A stretch of 64,000 nt of DNA from contig OZ234495.1 of assembly GCA_965153455.1 (NCBI GenBank), positions 19,712,875 to 19,776,874 on the forward strand, read 5' to 3'. The notes under the pieces are model-generated. The model ran no database searches, was not told the DNA's origin, and saw only the letters and a list, made by a program, of their open reading frames with translations. The position numbers and the translations under genes are program-made. The stretch is from Sphagnum compactum. Its lineage: Eukaryota > Bryophyta > Sphagnopsida > Sphagnales. Of the stretch, positions 36,241 through 49,480 are shown in pieces (the stretch's first letter is position 1; each line of letters begins with the position of its first letter).

Positions 36241-37249
36241 TAATGCGGCCATTACAAGTGGTTATTCTTACACAATTTTTGTAAGTTGTTTTATAGATTT
36301 AAGGTTTGATTCTACAAGGTTTCAACATAGCATAATTTAACCTTCTGTTTAAAGCTCCAATGCCTCTTCTGGAAGATGTTTGGTTTATTTTTGAAATGAT
36401 GCATCATAGAATTGTTCTTCACTAGTACTAAGTTTCGTGTGTGTGATATTATGGGGAGTAGAAAATTTGGCGACTAGGTTAAAGCAGGATCAACCACCTC
36501 TAATATTCACACTTTTTGATGACGTAGTACAATAATCACAAAGTGGATTGAACATTTTCATGTTAATATGAAATTTGTCCATCATTTGATAGAGAAGTTA
36601 AAACCTTTCATGGGTAGATGCAAGCTACAATGGTTCATTTTTGTGATGAAACGATGTTTTTTCTTTGAGTACCTTTTATTCAAATGCATGTGATGATTAA
36701 TATATCCATAGATCTACTAATTGGGACTTGAATTAAGATTATGGAGAGAATTGTGTGGTTATTTATTGATAAAAAAATTCATTTGTTAATAGTAATGGAC
36801 TTTTGAAGTTGAAAAATATAGATTGGTTGTTTGACTAGAACATCACAAAATTGAAAAATTTATATTGATTCACATTTCAAATTTGTTATTGGGACTTAAT
36901 ATATAATGTAATACAAGATGATAAACTCATATGAAGAATCTTTTTTTTTAAGAAAATTAATCGTTTAATAGTTAAGGACTTTTGAATGGTGAAATTTGAT
37001 CATATTTTCATAAGTCTATATGAGTTGCAATTTTTGTTTGTTGTTAAATTTTTTTGTCCCAAAAGCATATTTTGAAATTTTTAGATGGGGCATTATTCCT
37101 ATGGACTTATGGATTTTCCTTTTAGGACTTCCAAACTAAAAAATGATATATTACATTAAATACAAGTTTTCACATAAATTTGGGAAGGTTTGTAGGTGAT
37201 TGAACATGTTTTATTCAAAGATTAGAATAATAACATTTTTAAAAGTAAC

Positions 37250-38150
37250 AACCATGTCCATTTGTGTCGTAACCCTAGCCTTGGGCTTGCGACCAGGGCA
37301 AGGGCTGGCAAGGTTGCAGGCCAAGAGGAAAGTTCGGGAGTCACACTGCATGCTCCCGGGAGTGTAAGAGAGTGTGAGGGAATGAACCCTCACACTCCCA
37401 AGGGAGTTTCCACTTTGGAGTTGGAGTCCCAGTGGATTCTCGAATCTTCAGAGGGCGATTACAAGGGTCAAAACTCATTGAATAAAAGAGTTCTTTATAT
37501 CATTGGAAAGCTCTTGGACGTAGATGTCTCGCATGACCCATTTGGACATATGAAACACAAGTTATGGCCAAAAGAAGGGCTGAAAGTCAAATTGACAATT
37601 TGACTTCCAACCATTAAAAGTCGAGAATCGATTCGATTTCCTTGTGTCCAGATGGCGTGCGACATACCGTTGGAAAGCTCTCGACGAAGACTACAACTTT
37701 GCTTCAAACATCATCTCAATCGGAGATCTGAACGCAAAGTTATGGGGGCCCCAAAATCACAGGAGTCCCAATTTTGGCAATTTTGGGACTCCCATTTGGG
37801 AGTCCCAGGACAAAATGCCATTTGGATGTGGGCCCCGTGGAGAGGCACATAATATACTATAAGGGGGAAAGTGGTGGCTTCCCCCAAGTCCGGGCCGTGG
37901 TGAGTCTTGTGAGTTCGAGTTTGCCCGTGCCTCTTCCTAGCACCAAAAGTGCTTCAATTATGCACTAACCAACTTGTTGTTTGGTTTGATTCGTGTGAGT
38001 GATTAAATGCTTGTCATTCTTACTAGTCCCATCCCGGAACTCCAGCACGCCCTTGTACCCCTAAAGTGCTGCGAGTCAGGGAGTGTGCCCTGACTCCTTA
38101 CTCTTCCGTTGTTTTCACTTCAGATTCACATTTGGAGTCTATCAAGGAAC
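37250..38150. mobile_element. Repeat-derived block, possibly LTR or leader of a retrotransposon
   Basis: The block is clearly richer in G and C than its flanks. It contains two related stretches about 160 bp apart, each with TTGGAAAGCTC followed by a GAAGAC-like part and (A)AGTTATGG (37,503-37,566 and 37,669-37,746). A third part carries CCCGGGAGTGTAAG and repeated GGGAGTCCCA words. No protein is seen. The structure resembles non-coding parts of plant LTR retrotransposons, but ends and target duplications were not found. Confidence 0.4.
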
Positions 38151-38252
38151 CAAGGAGCGTGAAAATTTGAATCATTTTAAAGAATCTCATATGGACTTGT
38201 AGGGAATGTAATTTTTACCAATATTGAACCATTGTAGTTTGCATCTACATTC

Positions 38253-39189
38253 ATGGAAAATAAGAATATGAAATTTGGAGATGTTGTCCTTGTGAGTATA
38301 TATGTAACATGTAGTTTGTACAAACTTGTGCATGCGTCTAAGTACTTGCATTGTTCTGAATTGTTTGCTATCAAAAAATCAACTATCCACTTTGCCCTGC
38401 ATGAATTTGTGGGTGCAATGAACATTGTTTTGAAGAACCAAATGAAATGGCCAAAGGGCAATGACTTAATTGAAGTCATGGATGGGTTCAAGGACTTCTA
38501 TGGCATGTCGTCAATCCATGGCACCATAGATGCAACACAAATTCATGTGCAAAAGTAAAAGGCCAAAGTTTTTGCAACAAACTTTTATTCTTTCAAATCA
38601 AAGGGTTACATCATTCACATGCAAGATGTTATGGACCATCGAAAGAGGTTTTGAGATGTGTATGTTAGGATTCCAAGTTTTATCAATGATGCTCAAATTT
38701 TGAGGATGTTTTCTTTGTACCCCAAAACCATTGAAAAAAAATTGTTTGTTATTGAATTGGATAAGAAGGTATCAAACCTTACATTCTAGGGGACAATGGC
38801 TATCCTTTATTGTCGTGGCTGATGCTACCACGTAAACAAGCAAAGGTACATCAAATTATCTTCAAAGCTCTTTACAATCAACAATTATTTTGTGGCAGAA
38901 ATGTGGTTGCAATTTTTTTTGGAATCTTTGAAAAGATGTCTAGGAGGCTCTCATTGAAGACCAATTTAAACATCTTTTTTTTGTCAAATGTTTGTTGTTA
39001 CATGGTTTGATCTTCAATGGCAAAAATGAGGATGTTGAATCCTTGATTATTCAATTGGAAGTTGAGAATCATGAACAACTAACTCAAATCATAAGGAAGG
39101 ATGAAGAAAGAAATGCAAAAGTAGGTATTGACATTGATGGTGAACATGTTCCTTTACATGATGATGAGGTTTTTGGAAGCACACAATGA
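38253..39189 (+). pseudogene. PIF/Harbinger-type DDE transposase relic
   Basis: The first open part (38,253-38,558) gives LFAIKKSTIHFALHEFV, MKWPKGNDL and HGTIDATQIHV, the helix-turn-helix and first catalytic Asp region of HARBI1-like transposases. After a stop the same frame continues KSKGYIIHMQDVMDHRKRF and INDAQILRMF, matching the conserved second Asp region. Then come SWLMLPRKQ, ALYNQQLFCGRNVV with FGIFEKM (38,810-39,010) and NLNIFFL with a C-terminal GLIFNGKNEDVE (38,992-39,189). At least three stops and two shifts make it inactive. Confidence 0.85.
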
Positions 39190-39574
39190 ATAACTCTAGA
39201 ATAATATTTTGGAACTTGTAGGCCATGGATTCGAAAATGAATGATGTTTTATCTTTTAAAGATTGCATGAATCTAAAAACTATGAATTTGAAAAGTTAAA
39301 AATTGAAACTGGAAAATGACCTACTCTGTTTATTTTCCTTGATGTATTTAGTTCACTTCATCATCACTAACAGGAATGTTGGCTTTTGGATTTTCATATT
39401 GTGATGAATCAGAGAAAATGTTTACCGGTGGTGAGATTTCAACTTTATATTGAATGAAAGTGTGACATTTTGTGATGCTCAAATTACTAGAACATTCACC
39501 ATGTTCTTGCTTGTGTGATGAATATTCTTATTTTTAGATTTTAGATATTGCAGATGTTCTTTGGTTGTGCATTT

Positions 39575-39800
39575 CTAAGTTTTGCGACGTTGTTTTTCAA
39601 TCTCAAATTGTGTCATGTTTATGCATTCCATCTCATCAAAAAACATTATGATGTTTTTGTCTAAAGCCTCCAAGATTGGGGAAAACACATTTGACCTCTT
39701 ACGTTTGACACTTGTGTTCTCGAGCGCCAATGGTGTTGTAAGTTTGTTTGTAAATGTTGTTAATGTTGCTATAGATGAAGAATTTAGGATCACTATCCTT
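39575..39800 (-). pseudogene. Possible Harbinger ORF1 (Myb/SANT-like) C-terminal fragment
   Basis: A 72-codon minus-strand frame contains SVKRKRSNVFSPILEALDKN and FEIEKQRRK, a basic then helical arrangement similar to the C-terminal part of the Myb-like partner protein of PIF/Harbinger elements. It lies 390 bp after, and faces, the transposase relic, as in elements with convergent genes. The Myb domain itself is not seen. Confidence 0.4.
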
Positions 39801-40194
39801 GGATGACCTTGGGAGGATTCGGAATAATCATTAAGATTAAAAATAGGTGTTTTACGATCATGGGCATGAAAACAACCAAGTTTACAAGATTTTTAAAATC
39901 AAACTGAAAACAAGGAAAGGCCTGATCCCAAATCCAAATCATGATTAAAAAAAGAATAAGAACATGACAAATGCAAGACAATAATTCAACAAGATTTTAT
40001 TATAAAAATGAAACAAAACAGAATAAAATTGTGACAAGAAAATATACCCACAATTGGTGTTGAACAAATTAAATGTGATGGAAAATTCTATTTTTATTTA
40101 TGTTCATTGGGCACCTAATTCAAGGAAGTTTATTCAGAAACTTCCAATCTACATGTGGCCCATGTTCACCCATGTGCACCCATGTGTGAATTAT

Positions 40195-40645
40195 GAGTAC
40201 ACTAAGGCTCAACTAAAAGTGAACTTAAAGTTTAATTAAAAGTGAATTGGAAGTGAATTGGAAGTGAATTGAGGGTTAACTAAAAGTGAACTACAAGTTA
40301 ACTAATTTAAATGAACTAAAAGTTAACTAAAAATGAATTACGATTTAATTAAAAGTGAACTAAGAGTTAATTAAAAATGAATTACAATTTAATTAAATGT
40401 GAACTAAGAATTAACTAGAAATGAACTATGATTTAATTAAAAGTGAACTAAAAATTTACTAGAAATGAATTAAGATTTAATTAAAAGTGATCTAAGAATT
40501 AACTAGAAATGAACTATGATTTAATTAAAAGTACACTAAAAACTAACTAGAAATGAATTAAGATTTAATTAAAAGTGAATCAAAAATTAACTTGAAATGA
40601 ATTAAAAAAAAACCTAAACTTAACTAAAAGCTTATTAAGAGTGAA
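40195..40645. repeat. Minisatellite, AATTAAAAGTGAACTA-type units
   Basis: Alternating words such as GATTTAATTAAAAGTGAACTA and AGAATTAACTAGAAATGAACTA repeat about ten times with drift, in units of about 20 bp paired into about 40-bp higher units. It borders the 3' end of the minus-strand gypsy polyprotein. Confidence 0.85.
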
Positions 40646-40689
40646 TTGAAACTAAATTAAGTGTTAGGTACAAGTTCATTATAAGTCAT

Positions 40690-41760
40690 GAATGAACCCT
40701 ATGGCATTGGCATCCATGACATCACCTCCCCTTCTAACGATGAATTCCATGAGGAGCGGATTTAAGCTTCTTTGGATATCATTGATGAAATTCGTGAACC
40801 TTTTCCATGGCATTTGATAAGTTTTTCATTGGTTGCCAAATGTGTTCGCTCACATCATACCCATGCTAATGAACAAGATATTGGAGGTGATGATTAAAGA
40901 TCTTTGAATCCAAAATGTTCTCCACTTCATATTTTTGTTTGCCACCGACCTCAATAGGCGGAAGGGGATCACAAATTCTTCCTAGAATGGTAGATGCATG
41001 GTAAGGTTCCAATAAGGAAACATGAAACACAAGATGAATTTTCATAAAACTTGGAAGCTTGAGTTGAAAAACCATGACATTAATTTGTTTCACAATGAAA
41101 AATGGACCTAGCCTCCGATGATCCAACTTTTCTGATGGCCTTGTTGTTTTGATATGTTATCGTTAAAGTCAAACCTGGTCCTTAACCTTGAACCTGGGTA
41201 TTCCTTCCAATGTTCATCAACATTTTCCAATATCACCTTTGCTTTTTTTCGAGGTTAAATACAAGTTGAGCTTGAACATCTGTTAACAACATGGCTCAAT
41301 CCTCAGCTACTGGATTCACAATTTTGTTCACACCTTGATTGTGAAACTTGGGGTGCAAACCATGATTTGCAAATAAAGGTGTTTGTTGGGTTGATGAATG
41401 CACTATGTTGTTGTAGGCAAATTCTGTCACATGCCCAAAAAATTTGACTAATTATTTTGATGATAATTGGTTGTGCATCGTAAATATTGTTTCAAGACTT
41501 GTTTGACCCGTTTCATTTGCCCATTCATTTAGGGGTGGAAAACATATGACAATTTCACTTTCACACCTAAAAGTTCAAAGAGTCGTTTCCAAAACTTGGA
41601 TGCAAATTGAGGCCCATGATAAAAAATGATATCTTTGGGAAGACCATGATACAAAAAAACATGATCAAAGTATAACTTGGTTGTTCCTTCGCCAACTTGT
41701 GATGGTTTACAAGAATTGACTAGTAGATGTGCAAGAAGGATGTTCATTTGCATTTGTTAT
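40690..41760 (-). mobile_element. Ty3/gypsy chromodomain retrotransposon relic (integrase to C-terminus)
   Basis: On the minus strand, from 41,753: GEGTTKLYFDHVFLYHGLPK, GPQFASKFWKRLFELLGVKV, then FAYNN-VHSSTQQTP-FANHGLHPKF. These are the integrase core with the last part of its DD(35)E. Next come LDHRRLGPFFIVKQIN and PSFMKIHLVFHVSLLEPYH, the GPY/F module, then KYEVENILDSKIFNHHLQYLVH, the start of a chromodomain. The frame ends near 40,687 (NAIGFIHDL then stop). Stops and shifts show it is dead. Confidence 0.9.
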
Positions 41761-44000
41761 TATTGTAAAATTCTTATTTGTAGAGGTAAAAATTCATGAC
41801 AAGCATCAGGATGGGTTGCGTGAGGTTAGTTACTTGGAAGAAGATTAATAAAATACAATCAAAGCTAAGATTAATGAGGCATTTTGTGATGATTGATTGC
41901 TTATAGGTTTTTCAATTGAAGCTAATGTTGTAGAATTTTTCACCTTCATTACAATTTTGTGATGATAAATTGTTTATGGCTCTTTCAATTGATGTTATTG
42001 TTACATATTTGTTTTTTGCAAAGGCTATTAGTTCTTAAGGAGGTAGAGTTAATGCAAGTTGTCAAGTCATTTGAAAGAGAAGTTACGTGAGGTTATAGAA
42101 TAATGAAATTTGTGAGTGTTGAGAATGTTTATCTATTGAAATGAAGGAGGAATATGTGTCAAAACTTTGGTTAAAATTGTTGATTTGCTTCCAATAGTTA
42201 CACCATGTATTTGCTTGTTTGGATATAGCTTGTTGATGACACTCGATTCTCATACATTACAAAACTCATAGACCTAAACCCTAAACCCATAGAGACAAGA
42301 AATCTTTGAGCACTTGAGTTGATCATGGCATTTTGTGGCAACAAGATTTTGTCATTTAGGAATATAGTGTATGGGGATTGTCATTACCCTATATGGAGGA
42401 AGAAGTTTATAGAGTTCATCTCTCCACTGAGTCATGCAAATGTTTGATTCAAATGCTAAAGGTGCAATGAATGTGATCTCAATTGGTAAAATAAGCGATT
42501 GGCCTTGGTCTCAAAATGCAGAATGACATTTACAATTTGATATGGAAATCACATACCAATCTTCATATTCATATACCCCCAATATGAATTCCCAAAAAAT
42601 CAATACTAATATCATATTCATACCCAGCCTATTTTTAGGGCATTGAGACCTAACTCTTATCCTACCAGGCCAAACCTACATTGATATTCATACAAGATTG
42701 GCATGAATAAGGGGAGGGATCCTTCAAACCATTATGAGTCTAGGTATTGAAAAATTCATATATTGATACAACACTGGGTTTAGGGTATAGTCATTCATCT
42801 TAAGTAGAGTGATAGCAGGGGTTTCAGCCATCTCTCCACTTCCCTCCTTCAAGAAGTTTGATATGGACCCTCATTTTCTTGTGTTTGTCTTTAGCATGCA
42901 TAGAGGAGTTTGTTGATGGAACTTTCACTGGAAATCTAGGAGAGGTTCTCAATCAGGGAACGCAGCTGCTTTGATGTGTCACTCTTCTACTTTGGTTTGC
43001 TGGTCTTTATGTGAGTTCTCTTGACCTGGTTACAGTTGTTGTATGAATTTCTTTGATGGATTAGTTAAGAATTAATTATCCTGATCTAAAGGACCCTGGA
43101 CAGTAGGCACAAAATGGATCATTCCTTTGTATTATTTGGTCTGTCATTAACCTTCTGTAACCCCTGAAAACAATGTGAAACAACTTCTAAATTTCACAAA
43201 ATGTGTAGATGGTAAGGACCTTGTAAGGAATTCGAACGTGCTATACACCTGGTAAGGAACTTGATTTGGGCTGTTCTGAGAATTCAGGTCCCACGAAGAA
43301 AAATTCTACCAGTTCTTTACTGCCTGGTATTAAGGATCTGGAATGGGGATGTTCCAGGAATTTGGGTCCTTGGCTATTGCCTTGTGTTTTGCTGGTAAGA
43401 GCTCTTGGATTTAAAGAAGCCAACTGCACCAATATGGCAATCATTCTGTCACTGATTATCACCAAATGTGCTGCTTACAGCAACCCAGGACCTAAATTTT
43501 GAGCACTGGAGTCTGAGACTTGATTTACTTACAGGGTGTAGGAATTGTGGAGCTTTCTGCATCCCCATTAGATAATCTAAGTATTTACGTACACTCATAA
43601 TCTAAGTATTTACCAAACATTTTCTTGATCAATTTAACTTCACATTACTACTACAGAACTTGTCCATAAACCACTATGCACTTCCACCCAAGTTAGGCCA
43701 AGTGGAAAGGAACTCATCCAGACCACTAACCCATGGTTGTTTAGTGGACCATTTCCACTTGAATGCGTTGATAGTGGATTAGGTATGAATTTCTGGAGAG
43801 TTTGATGAAGTGGCTCATGTTTGACATTTTGAAAAGTTCACATCTTACATTAACTACAATTCCTGCATTTAAAATAATTATCAAACTATATAAATCCTAT
43901 AATTATCCCTTATGGTTTTGGTCACAAATATTAATAGACCACCCTGTAAATATCCCTAAACATGTGATGGGTCAAAAAATTTAGAGAAAAGTTTAAGGAT
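41760..44000. other. Intergenic, no gene recognised
   Basis: No convincing protein or RNA gene is seen. Two facing 74-78 codon frames at 43,241-43,502 lie over an imperfect internal repeat (GTAAGGA-CTTG / GGTCC-type words) and carry no known domain. Confidence 0.5.
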
Positions 44001-44154
44001 TTCAATGTGAAATAGAATATCAATTGTAAAAAGTGATGAAAATCACAATGAGTTAAAATTTTAAATATAAAAAATATATATATTGGAAAAATTTCAATGC
44101 ATTTTATAATTAAGAAGATGGGTGGATCACTTATTTGAAAAACAGTGGAAAATA

Positions 44155-44435
44155 GTTGGTGAACAAAAACTGGGTGGAAAATATTGAAGGTGAAAGATGG
44201 GTAGAAGATGGGTGAAAATTGATGGGTGGAAGTCTAAACATGGGTGAAATCTAATAGGTGGAAGTTTGCAAATGGGTGGAGAATAGTTGAAAGGTGAAAA
44301 ATGGGTAGAAGATGGGTGAAAATTGATGGGTGGAAGTTTACAAATGCGTGAAAATTGATGAATGGAAGTTTAAAGATGGGTGAAAGATGCATTGACAAGT
44401 GAAAGATGAGTGGAAGATGCATGGGTGGAAAATAG
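44155..44435. repeat. Minisatellite, GATGGGTGAAAA/GGTGGAAGTT units
   Basis: Units of about 15-20 bp with the words GATGGGTGAAAATTGATGGG and GGTGGAAGTTTACAAATG repeat across about 280 bp. The minus-strand 87-codon frame (44,234-44,497) translates this array and is not a gene. Confidence 0.85.
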
Positions 44436-44439
44436 ATGG

Positions 44440-45500
44440 TAGGAAATGTTCTAACTTTGCAAAAATCATAGAAAATGTGATCATTGAAGCATACCAATGG
44501 ATATTTTCAATGATCTATTGGGAACATGTGTAATATGCCCTTTTCAAGCACAAGAACAATGGCACATGCATTGAATAACCTTAAAACAAAAACAAAGTTT
44601 AACCACACATCTTATTACACATGTAAATAAAATACCTTTCACCCATGTCATCTTCATTCCGTGTAAATCTTGGATATTATGTTGGTCTAAACCACCACAT
44701 TCTGAGCTTGATGTTTCTAAACATGCACATCATGTCTCACATTTTAGATACATGTTAGCCAAGTTGTTCTCCACAAAATGAGACTTAAATCCCATCCATT
44801 TTCAAATATTCTATTCATGAACATCCACCTACTTTCTTCAAGTGCAAAGGTCACATCACTAAAAAATGCATTTGCAAAAGAAATTATTGATTTGGTTGCA
44901 CATGTTTTTATTGTAACAACCAAAGTAGTTTCATGCCTTCCACCCCTGGCCAAAATATTTCAGCATAAGCTAGCAACAAAACATCATCAACATAAGATCA
45001 TCAACTACAACACTAATTGTAACACAACAACAACAATATTAGTTGTAACGTTAACACTAGTTGCAACACAACATCAGCAACACCACTAGTTAGATCAAGA
45101 ACATCATTATTAAATATATGAAAAATAGTATAATAACAATAACACAAAAACAACAACAAAAATACAACATACAAACAACACATGAAAAGTAATAGCACAA
45201 GAGCAATAACACTTGAGTATGGAGCAAAAGAACATCAACTAAGAACATATGTTATTTAAGGAGAGATTAGCTACTTCATCAACAACGCCATCTTTAGCAT
45301 CAACTTGTACATACATAAAGTTTTAGAGAAGGCATGAATAGGTGTACATGAAATGAACTTAGGGTTTTTTAATTCGATGGATGAAAGAGTAGATGAAATA
45401 GAGTATGCCACAATATTCATTTTCAATTTGAATTTTCTTGCCCATTTCTTAGACATTTTTTTGCCGAACACTATGGTGATGAAAATGGTGGATGTAAACC
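44440..45500. other. Low-complexity intergenic stretch
   Basis: Contains an ACAACA/AACACA-rich part at about 44,990-45,190. The open frames across it are low-complexity. No gene is seen. Confidence 0.5.
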
Positions 45501-45504
45501 ATTA

Positions 45505-46025
45505 AGTTTAGGTTTTAGATCATAAAATAAAAACAAAATGAAAAAGAATGAAGTAACATGTTTTGATTAGTTATTATTTTAGGTATAGATGAAAAGTTGA
45601 ACTTTGATGGGGATGGATTAGATGGAACTCAAGTTGCATTAGGTTGTAAATTTGAAAGGTAAGAGACTAGCAACAAATGTTTTTTTTATGTGCATCATTT
45701 TAAAGAAAATTTCAACTTGTGTGTAAATCAGAAGTCACAACTCTCTTACATAGTGGTTTAGGTTCTAGATCATATAGAGAAAAAATAAAATGAGAAGGAA
45801 TGAAGTAACATATTTTGATTAGATATTGTTTTTGTATAAAAAAAATTGATTCTTGATGTGCTTGATCGGGATAGATTAAATGGAACTCAAGTTGCATCAG
45901 GTTGCAAATTTGACAGGTAAAAGATTAACAACAATTTTTTAAAAAATGTGCATCATGTTCAAAAAAATTGTAACTTTGTATGTAAATTAGAAGTCACAAC
46001 TATCTTACATAGTGGTTTAGGTTTC
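45505..46025. repeat. Two tandem copies of a 252-bp sequence
   Basis: GAAGTAACATGTTTTGATTAG at 45,550 recurs as GAAGTAACATATTTTGATTAG at 45,802. Flanking words (TGGAACTCAAGTTGCAT, AGAAGTCACAACT, TTACATAGTGGTTTAGG) recur at the same 250-bp distance. The copies have drifted about 12-15%. Confidence 0.85.
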
Positions 46026-46029
46026 AATC

Positions 46030-49000
46030 ATAAAACCTAGTCTACATACAAGTGATAGTAGAAACATAGTCCAAATAATCATAAAAAGTACGAATAATAG
46101 TGATGTTAGGTAGAAAAGAAAACAAGTTCTACTGTTTAATGCATTTTCCAGCTAGGCAACACACACTCCAAGAATATGGGATTAATTTTTTTGCACATAT
46201 ACTCTTCAAAAGAAATAGGAAGTTTGATTTTGAGAACAATATGTTGTAATCATTTGGGAAAGGAACCAAAATTGCAAGAATGAGTGCCGGGTTTTGAAAA
46301 CACATTTTATACATTGGGGGCATGGACATTGAGCAGGCCTTTTCCTGCTGGCGAACTTTCGCCAAAAAGAGAAAGTCTAAATTCTAAAATGAAGTGATTT
46401 TGGAGGTTTTTAATTGCCAGAAGTGAGCAAACAAATAACATAAGTTGGCAGATTTGAATGGTCGGTTTTCACTGTGTAGCCAAAAATATAGAAGGATGAT
46501 TTTTTAACAAAACTTCATATCTAGTTTATAGCCAGATTTGCCTAAATCTTCCCAAAGATGATTGCCACTTTCTCTACATCTTCCAATGGTGATAGCCCCT
46601 TTGGCTCCAAACAAAAGTTCCTGAAAGAAAACCCTGATGCCAAGAACTCAGATGATTGTTGATTACTCTATAATTAAAGCACGGAGTTGAACATGAACCA
46701 GGTAGAAAGTCAGGCCCAGGGCAAAATGACAACCACATTTGGAGTTACCTCCCATCGGTGGTCCTGTGGAGGAAGGTCCTTATAAGATCTGGTTCCCCAA
46801 GAGCCACTTTGCTTTGATGTGTTCCCAATGGTCATTCCTTGAGACGCAAGTAGTGAACCAAAAAGGCTCCAATTACTGGTATATATTGCAATTTTTACAT
46901 TTCCTTGGTAAGGGATGGATTATGGAAACTTGAATAGGCAAGATTATGGATTATGGATCATAGGCATGGTGATATGGCATGATCCATAATTTGTAATCTT
47001 GAATACTCTTGTTAATACTATCTTTTGAATCATGGGCTGCACACCAATTGGTTGTGCAATTGACTTTGGTAACCTCTCCATGAAAAGCAGTTTTGATTTG
47101 CCGGCAGAAAACCGTATCTCCAGTAACCGGTTGTGTAGGTAATGCCACCAGTGAAAATTTTTGGGGGCGCATTCTTCAATTGTGGCTTAAACAAAAATGT
47201 AGATTTTTTTTTAGATTTTCAAATTTTAGTGTAAATTCGAGAAAAAGTGACCAAAACATGGAAAAATTGACCAGAGTTTCAAAACCATAAAATTGAAAGG
47301 AAAAAACAGTGACCTCTGAAAGAATTGTTTTTGGAATTATTGAAGAAAATATTATTGAACTATTGAATTGTTGAAGAAACTTTTAGTTCTCTAGATAAAT
47401 GGTTATACTGAATCATATTCTTAATAGAGGCCTAATTTATGAAATAGGTCTTCTGAATCCCTATAGTAAACAAAGTGCCAATGAACTATTTTGCTCCATA
47501 TATATTTTCCAAATTAGAAAAGAGCCATACCCATGGAGACCATGAATGATTTTTTAAAATAATAAAAACCATAGGTATGCCCACAATAATTCTGTTCTTT
47601 GGTTTGGATCAGTGTTGTATGTGAATATGGAATAGGACTTAGACTTTGTGTAAGTCTAAATGACACAATGGACATTTTATATATTTTGTGTAAGGGTATA
47701 AGGCCACCCAATTACATAAGTGTAAACATATAAACTGAGACATGTAAGCATAATTCTTAAACTATATAAGTCATTTTTCTGTTTTGTAAAATTGTGCAAG
47801 TGTAAATGTAAAACAAATACACTTACACAATTTCACCTAGCTGTGTAAGACAATGTAAATGCATACAACTTTATTTTGGAGGGAGGTGGTGGGGGGTTGC
47901 CTTTTTCCGGAATTTATTTTGGTGATGGGCCAATTAAAGTGGCTTATTGCAAATCTGAATAAAATAACTAAAGCTTTGGGATGCACCGTGACTAGTTGAA
48001 CTAATTAATATGAATTGTTATAAGCACTTAAGCTCATGCAAAATGGTAGGAATGGAAATTTTGCTCATGCAATGAGGTGGGGCAACATGCACCCATGATT
48101 AATGTTTTTAAAAAAAAAATCCTGTTGTAGGTAGGGTGGAAAGAATTCCCACACAATTTTAGATTGCTCTGGGGATACATTTTCAAAAACCTCTTAAAAG
48201 TTGCAATCAATAGTTATGAGTGTGAGTGTGGCTACATTTTCCTCCAACAACCAATTTATGGCCGTTTATTGATGAATTGTTTTTCAAATTAAGAAATTTG
48301 CAACAAAATATTCCCTTCAAAAAGAAAGTGTTTTCTTTTGGTGATTTTTTTCCAAATAAACATCACTGCCCATGATGCACCAAAGAATATGCGCCCACGA
48401 TATTCTGAGAGAGCACCATTGTTTGCCCCCATAACCTTTGTCCAAAAGCATGGGCTTGTATTATATATAAGTGGGCTGGAGGAAAGCTCTTTTACAGTAC
48501 TGGAATACTAGTAAAATCTTTTATCTAGGGAGCATTACAAGTAATAGAATTTTTAAAAAGAGGGGCCAAATCAAAGTGACCCCTTGCAACAAAAAAAACT
48601 AAGAGCTTTAAGACGCACCCATAAGTAATTAATTTGGATTGCAAATTTAGGTGTAGTGTATAGACACTAAGGGTATATAACATCTAATATGTACACTTTA
48701 CACTTATATCTTCCAAAACATTAATTACAAGTGTTGTGTATGATTTACACTTACATAGGATTTACATGTATATGAATATATTGACAGTTACAGGCACAAC
48801 ATTGGTTTGGACAAAGACTAAACAAAAGTTCAATTGGTTATTGAGCGCCATTTTTTAGGAAAATTTGTTTCCAAAACTTGATGTAGTATCTTATCTATGG
48901 TTTAGCTTTTATGTTTCCAAGCAACAATTATGCATGTCAAAATTTCCACCACTTGTGTTCATAGGAGATTGGACTCTTCAGTTTTCTGCCTTGTGGGGTT

Positions 49001-49480
49001 GTTCCAGTGAAATCGTAGGCCAAGGTGTTAATATTGGATTTGCCTACGAGGAAAAAACTATAGAATCATTGTCACCAAAATTTGGGGTTGTACAAGCCTT
49101 GAATCATACGACCACAATGCATTTCATGCACTACTGCAGTTGCTCAAAATGCAACAGATCATACACATAATGAATGACATTCACAGATCACTCCACGAGG
49201 GGCATACATTACTTTGCCTAAAACTACACTCCAAAGTGGAACTAATTCCACTATGCCTTTAATATAATTTAGTGGACTTGTGGGATTCTAAATCCCTCTA
49301 GAATCTCTCTGAGATGGGTTATTTGATATATTCATATGGCATTTGATGGACATGGAGACACATGCATCCCATTACAACAAGTCCCATACTTCAACAAATT
49401 TTCACAAAACCATCAGGTTACTATTACAAATACACACACAAAATGTACTTTGAGAATTCACATAATTATGTGCGGTCAAT
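46030..49480. other. Intergenic, no gene recognised
   Basis: Several frames of 60-100 codons (for example 48,865-49,170) show no domain, repeats or splice context. Words such as GTGTAAGTGTAAA recur near 47,640-47,870 and 48,650-48,780 without forming a clear array. Confidence 0.45.

Larger units (their letters stand above)
27988..37010. repeat. Segmental duplication, copy B
   Basis: Matches copy A from its first base in the window. Homology ends just after the equivalent of 8,550 in A, where A and C continue with CAAGTGCAACATTTTTTCG while B changes to unrelated sequence. B shares with C the 558-bp segment that A lacks. Confidence 0.95.

Noticed and set aside
42273-42288. Telomere-like CCTAAACCCTAAACCC
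   Set aside because: Only about two units are present, which is common by chance in plant DNA. There is no array.
44234-44497. 87-codon minus-strand open frame with HPSI/FHLS repeats
   Set aside because: It translates the GATGGGTGAAAA minisatellite.
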